This document shows positions 5,343 to 8,874 of a DNA stretch of 8,874 nt, one piece after another (position 1 is the stretch's first letter; each line of letters opens with the position of its first letter). Position numbers and translations under genes: made by a program. Under the pieces are notes generated by a model that worked only from the letters and a program-made list of their open reading frames with translations, did not search any database and was not told the DNA's origin. Source of the stretch: Candidatus Kuenenia stuttgartensis (GTDB taxonomy: Bacteria > Planctomycetota > Planctomycetia > Isosphaerales > Isosphaeraceae); contig CAMCFM010000142.1 in NCBI GenBank assembly GCA_945874095.1, positions 1-8,874 on the forward strand, read 5' to 3'.

Positions 5343-6677
5343 CTATTTCGCAGGCCAAGGAGTTCGGATAAATCCGGAGTCCATTGGAGCCTGATATTGG
5401 ATTGACGCAAGATCTGGCGTTTCTATGCGTTTTCCACCGCTCAGACGGCTGTCCAGCAAGGCGTCCAATATACCCCCTGTGAGCTGTGTCCGCTCAGCTG
5501 GATAAGGCGATTTTCCAGACTTGAAGAAGTCTTCGATCCGGAGAACCAGTGGATTGAAAAAATTCGCGCCGGGAGGTGCTGGCAGATATACGTTTGTGGA
5601 GACCACAGAAGGGGTTTGATTCTGGCCCTTAAGTTTAATTGCAATCGAGGTGTCGTCAACATAGCCGTTGGCAACTACGACCTTTCCAATAAATCCGTCT
5701 GTATATTCCACTTCAAAATAAATCGGAACCTTTAAAAATGTCGGACGATTCGGAGGAGGGCTGAATTCCGAGCAACACTGCTGGGGCGAACCCGCATTTC
5801 GGCTATGGCTGCGGCGGGCTGCGGTGAGGAGTAAATCCATCGACCATCTCCCAGCCTCAGCGGCTTTCCAGACATCATCTCCCAAAAGACATGTCACAGC
5901 CTTCACTCCTTGTGGCTTGCCTCCAAGATTTCGCCGCTCAACAAACGCCTGAAGTGTTTCGAGAGCATGAAATCCGAAGATTTCAATCTCTCCACGTGAA
6001 AGGACAACCACATCTTCAATCTGACTATCAAGTGGAATTTCAATTTCAGGATGCCGCCAGGTAATTGGCAAGCTCGAGCCGGCCATCAACGGAAATTTCA
6101 ACTCCTTTGACCATTTCATAATCTCAGAAGCTTTTTTACGATCATATGAAAGGTGCTTGTCATTAAAGACAGGCACTGACCGGCCGCTCTTTTTGAAGAC
6201 ATCCACGACTTGTTTAATGTATTCATATCGCGGATAAAGCGTTTGATATTTCTGGTTGATTGGATATTTCCCGTGCTCGGCAATCACCAGGACAGCATCG
6301 ACTGCAAGTTGATCTCCACCAAGACATAAAGCCTTTTCAATGCTATCGAATTGAGGGACACCACGCTTCTTTGCGATCCCCTTGCCGAGATCGGTTTCGG
6401 GCGACATCTGTTCGATATAAATTGAGCTGATTTCAAAGTTGTCGGAAGGCTTGTGAAGTGTATCCTGAGAATCGTAAAGCGCGAATCCGTCGAGAAATCG
6501 GCCAACGATATGATAGGCGTGTGATAAATAATGGTAAGTCGAGCATAATGCCGCGACCTTGATTTTCTTTCCGGGTTCAGGGAGAGTTGCATTCCCAAAA
6601 GCATGAATCTCTGGCATGGCGATTCCTGATGCAGCGGTTGCTATGGCAGACTGACGAATCATGGTGCGACGGTTCAT
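5343..6677 (-). CDS. Tat-exported Gfo/Idh/MocA-like protein of unknown function
   Basis: A 444-residue protein with a twin-arginine signal: NRRTMIRQS (2-10), a weakly hydrophobic alanine-rich stretch and a probable cleavage after IHA (26). It should therefore be exported folded. The body resembles Gfo/Idh/MocA sugar dehydrogenases at low level. There is a first strand KIKVAALC (38-45), a VDAVLVIAEHGKYP segment (126-139), FNDKHLSYD (171-179) at the place of the usual EKP motif, and MAGSSLP (198-204). The C-terminal half has FEVEYTDGF (321-329), a beta-sheet like part, and SGKSPYPAERTQLTGGILDALL (387-408), a block I recall in planctomycete relatives. The glycine-rich dinucleotide loop expected after the first strand is absent (the sequence is CSTYHYLSH), so cofactor binding is doubtful. 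The start ATG overlaps the stop of the upstream small gene (ATGA), with GAGGAG just before. An unrelated fold with chance similarity remains possible. Substrate and activity are unknown. Confidence 0.75.
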   Translation of the reverse strand: MNRRTMIRQSAIATAASGIAMPEIHAFGNATLPEPGKKIKVAALCSTYHYLSHAYHIVGRFLDGFALYDSQDTLHKPSDNFEISSIYIEQMSPETDLGKGIAKKRGVPQFDSIEKALCLGGDQLAVDAVLVIAEHGKYPINQKYQTLYPRYEYIKQVVDVFKKSGRSVPVFNDKHLSYDRKKASEIMKWSKELKFPLMAGSSLPITWRHPEIEIPLDSQIEDVVVLSRGEIEIFGFHALETLQAFVERRNLGGKPQGVKAVTCLLGDDVWKAAEAGRWSMDLLLTAARRSHSRNAGSPQQCCSEFSPPPNRPTFLKVPIYFEVEYTDGFIGKVVVANGYVDDTSIAIKLKGQNQTPSVVSTNVYLPAPPGANFFNPLVLRIEDFFKSGKSPYPAERTQLTGGILDALLDSRLSGGKRIETPDLASIQYQAPMDSGFIRTPWPAK

Positions 6678-6970
6678 GGTAGCTCCTCTTCAGATGGTGA
6701 TTTGGAATGGATTAAATCGATAGTTTTCTGGTTGCGATAGGTGGCCCAGATCAGGCTTGAAAATGCCACGGAGATCAATGTTGGGCCGTCGATCAGGGCT
6801 CTTCCAATCCGGTCAAGCGAGATTCCAGCCACTCTCAGGCCGATGCTAAGACTGATCAGTATGAACGTTACGGCAAACACAAGATAGGCCCGGGGCGGAA
6901 GTTTTCGATTTTTGTGCGTATTTGATTCCATTGTCTGGCGATTTAATGGGGGCGAGTGCTGGGCGTTCAT
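6674..6970 (-). CDS. Small two-helix membrane protein, coupled to the Tat-exported protein
   Basis: From the ATG at 6970 this is 98 residues. The N-terminus is polar and basic (to about residue 27). Two hydrophobic segments follow, at about 29-50 (AYLVFAVTFILISLSIGL) and 61-78 (DGPTLISVAFSSLIWATY). The C-terminus is charged and ends SPSEEELP. The stop TGA at 6674-6676 shares bases with the ATG of the next gene, a 4-base overlap that points to translational coupling. The reading frame extends to a TTG at 7045, but no ribosome binding site supports that start. The ATG at 6970 also lacks a clear one, and an ATG at 6931 would give 85 residues. I recognise no family. It may anchor or assist the exported partner at the membrane, but that rests only on gene order. 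Confidence 0.6.
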   Translation of the reverse strand: MNAQHSPPLNRQTMESNTHKNRKLPPRAYLVFAVTFILISLSIGLRVAGISLDRIGRALIDGPTLISVAFSSLIWATYRNQKTIDLIHSKSPSEEELP

Positions 6971-7056
6971 GGATTCGGTATCTGAAAAAGTATTGGTGGA
7001 AGCGATTTGATTGTTCTTGGATGGGACGTCGAGGATGTTCTGCAAAAGCGGACCGG

Positions 7057-7070
7057 TTGCACCAGTGCAA
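7057..7070. promoter_or_regulatory. Perfect 14-bp dyad, candidate operator
   Basis: TTGCAC-CA-GTGCAA is a perfect 6-bp inverted repeat with a two-base centre, centred about 93 bases upstream of the ATG of the small membrane protein gene. Size and symmetry fit a binding site for a dimeric regulator such as those of sugar-utilisation genes. No regulator gene is in the window, so this is inference from symmetry and position. Confidence 0.4.
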
Positions 7071-7289
7071 TTTGATCGTCGAGCAAAAGCTATCCAGATT
7101 CGTGCATGTTTCGAAGCCGTTTCGTTTCTTTTGCGATGGTGTCAAGGCGCTGATGTTTTCGATTGTGCTTGCTGTCAGTCGCTTCAGGTGGATCAGACTA
7201 AGGAGTCTATACTATCAGATGCTGCTCTGAAAAGAAGTATGAGGCTTCGAAAATCTCTTTGGGAATTCTTCTCTGTTTGCGAATTAAAC

Positions 7290-7323
7290 AAAAAAAGCCT
7301 TGCCGAAGTCGATACGGCAAGGC
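7290..7323 (-). terminator. Rho-independent terminator of the sulfatase gene
   Basis: GCCTTGCCG (7297-7305) and CGGCAAGGC (7315-7323) form a perfect 9-bp GC-rich stem with a 9-base loop. On the minus strand it is followed by seven T (complement of 7290-7296). It lies 37 bases beyond the sulfatase stop codon at 7361-7363. Confidence 0.9.
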
Positions 7324-7360
7324 CCATTTTGGGATAAATTGTCGAGTTGAAGAAACCTGA

Positions 7361-8874
7361 TCAGCTCAGTGGCTGAAGCCTTGTGGCCTTGATCTCTTGC
7401 AGACGTGCTCGTAGGCGGGCGTATTCGCGCTGCACTGGCTTGGGGCGTTTGGTAATTTGATAGGCCAGATTGTTCTGTTCGAGTGGATCAGTCACCACAT
7501 CGTACATTTCCCACTGGCTGGGGACATTGCCTGCGATGTCGTAGTATTCCGCAAGTTTAAATCGGTTCTCACGGAATGAGGCGATCCGGTTCAACGGCTG
7601 AACGTACGGACCGCTCTTTTGACCCGCTTGCCAGTCGTCGTATGTAAAGACAATATAATCCTGAACAGCAGGGCTGCCTGGATTCGTGATCAGCCTCGAA
7701 TAGTCCACACCCTGCCAGCTGGTTCGAGCGGAGTCAGGGGCATCAAACAGGCCGGCCAATGTCGGCACGAAGTCCACATGGGATACAAGGGTGTGATTCA
7801 CATGGGGAACCTTGTAGATCTTCGGATTAGAGAAGATGAGTGGAACTCTGGTGGATTCTTCGTAGAAGTTGAAGCACTTTTGACGCTGGCCAGAGTGAGT
7901 CATCCCCATCTCGCCGTGGTCGGCTGTTTTGATCACCAGGGTGTTATCTGTAAAGCCCTTGGCCTTAAGAGTATCAAGGATCTGCACCAGGTACTTGTCA
8001 GACGATTTCATCAGATTTCCGTAGAAATTCAGATAATTTCGCTTCATCTCAGGTGTGGTCAAAGCACCTGACAGGTTGAATATTTTGTTGAACTGAGACT
8101 GCGTAATCGGCTTGGTCGAGAGGTCTTCGTTTACAGTCTTTGGGAGTTGGAGTTCACCTTTCAGCCAACTGTCGTCGTATCCATAATCCGGGTTATCGTA
8201 ATTCTTAGGGTAGAAAAGAACGTCGTGAGGGTTCACAAGCGAGACGATCAAGCAAAACGGTTTGGTCTTGGAAGCCACTTTGTTCAGGTAAGCCAGAACA
8301 CCTTCCTCGCCAGCTTCCATTGGCCCATCGTCGTTCATGAATCGGCCATCATTATTCGCTGTTCCACCACCTGCTTCAGGGGCAGACTGATCGGCCCCTG
8401 CATCTTGAGGATTCCAGCGGGTGAACCCGTATTGATTCACATCCGAAGGAACATATGACGTGCCGTTGGCAGGCTTGGTCAGGTGAAACTTGCCTTTATA
8501 GACGACGTCATAGCCTTTGGAGGCCATCACCGTAGCAATATTCTTAAAGTCAGTCGAAAGTTCGACTTGTGGATACTGATCTGCTGGCATATCAGTTTCA
8601 AGAGTGTACTTCACGCCGTGTTGGGCAGGGAGGTAGCCGGTCAACCATGTCGATCTGGCAGGTGAACACATGCAGGAGTTCGTATAAGCCCGCGTAAAGG
8701 TCAGTCCTTTTTGCGTAAGTCGGGTCATGCCTGGCATATTGCGGGCAGCCCAACCTCCAGGAAAATGCTGCATCGCACGTTCTTGATCCGTGACAAAAAT
8801 GACCACGTTCATCCCATCAAACTGGGATCGTGGCACTCCACCTTCCACCTTGGATTTCGAAGAAAGTATGGTGA
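7361..8874 (-). CDS. Type I (formylglycine) sulfatase, 5' end cut by the window edge
   Basis: An arylsulfatase-family enzyme that removes sulfate esters, probably from a sulfated carbohydrate. Residue numbers here count from the GTG at 8848, but the frame stays open to the edge (8874) with no stop, so the true start and any signal peptide are probably outside. The core starts with NVVIFVTDQER (14-24), where Asp21 is the expected metal ligand. It is followed by Gln rather than the more common second Asp, as in choline-sulfatase-like members. The signature CSPARSTWLTG (61-71) has Cys61 for conversion to formylglycine and Arg65. GKFHL (119-123) matches the GKWHL block. TADHGEMG (308-315) supplies the second metal pair Asp310 and His311. 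YEESTRVPLIFSNP (329-342) and the C-terminal YDVVTDPLEQNNLA (449-462) are typical. About 495 residues is normal length. No maturation enzyme is nearby. Substrate cannot be told from this sequence. Confidence 0.93.
   Translation of the reverse strand, partial: TILSSKSKVEGGVPRSQFDGMNVVIFVTDQERAMQHFPGGWAARNMPGMTRLTQKGLTFTRAYTNSCMCSPARSTWLTGYLPAQHGVKYTLETDMPADQYPQVELSTDFKNIATVMASKGYDVVYKGKFHLTKPANGTSYVPSDVNQYGFTRWNPQDAGADQSAPEAGGGTANNDGRFMNDDGPMEAGEEGVLAYLNKVASKTKPFCLIVSLVNPHDVLFYPKNYDNPDYGYDDSWLKGELQLPKTVNEDLSTKPITQSQFNKIFNLSGALTTPEMKRNYLNFYGNLMKSSDKYLVQILDTLKAKGFTDNTLVIKTADHGEMGMTHSGQRQKCFNFYEESTRVPLIFSNPKIYKVPHVNHTLVSHVDFVPTLAGLFDAPDSARTSWQGVDYSRLITNPGSPAVQDYIVFTYDDWQAGQKSGPYVQPLNRIASFRENRFKLAEYYDIAGNVPSQWEMYDVVTDPLEQNNLAYQITKRPKPVQREYARLRARLQEIKATRLQPLS

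Larger units (their letters stand above)
6971..7360. other. Spacer between sulfatase and the two-gene unit
   Basis: About 390 bases with no supported gene. It contains the sulfatase terminator at its right end (7290-7323) and a perfect dyad at 7057-7070. Since the terminator ends the sulfatase transcript, a promoter for the small membrane protein gene should lie here, reading leftward. A TTGACA on the minus strand (7145-7140) is present but has no good -10 partner. Plus-strand open frames in this stretch run into the terminator and do not look coding. Confidence 0.5.

Noticed and set aside
7140..7145. TTGACA on the minus strand as a -35 element
   Set aside because: At 16-18 bases downstream there is no hexamer resembling TATAAT.
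7011..7337. 108-codon forward open frame in the spacer
   Set aside because: It runs through the sulfatase terminator hairpin, has no ribosome binding site and an improbable cysteine-rich composition.

Overview
The window looks like ordinary chromosomal DNA from a planctomycete. I judge this from protein style, not from any marker gene. It carries a planctomycete-type polysaccharide export lipoprotein, a Tat-exported protein of a family I associate with these bacteria, a formylglycine-type sulfatase, and a secreted proline-rich protein with a planctomycete-like tryptophan and glycine motif. Composition is moderate in GC, with AT-richer intergenic spacers. I cannot assign a genus.

Layout from left to right: positions 2-202 may hold the 3' tail of a plus-strand gene entering from outside (weak). 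A secreted alpha/beta hydrolase lies on the minus strand (252-1304). It is divergent, across 181 bp, from a GT9 heptosyltransferase-like gene on the plus strand (1486-2589). A 537-bp spacer follows, with a doubtful small membrane-protein ORF (2611-2880), two tandem copies of a GC-rich palindromic repeat (2818-2880 and 2908-2969), and a minus-strand terminator (3061-3090). That terminator ends the secreted proline-rich protein gene (3127-3879). This gene is divergent from the polysaccharide export lipoprotein gene (4341-5267) across a 461-bp spacer with two dyad sequences. A strong plus-strand terminator (5296-5334) closes the export gene.

The right half is all minus strand. In transcription order it holds a sulfatase cut by the right window edge (8874-7361), its terminator (7323-7290), a spacer with a perfect 14-bp dyad, a two-helix small membrane protein (6970-6674), and the Tat-exported Gfo/Idh/MocA-like protein (6677-5343). 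The last two overlap by four bases and are almost certainly co-transcribed.

Functionally the genes concern the cell envelope and carbohydrates: lipopolysaccharide-type sugar transfer (GT9), polysaccharide export through the outer membrane, and sulfate-ester and ester hydrolysis outside the cytoplasm. They do not form one operon, and most appear to be single transcription units. I see no tRNA, rRNA, CRISPR array, insertion sequence, phage or defence system. I found no convincing new multi-gene system. The items most worth a second look are the tandem palindromic repeat, the Tat-protein and small membrane protein pair, and the leader hairpin that places a very strong Shine-Dalgarno sequence in its loop.
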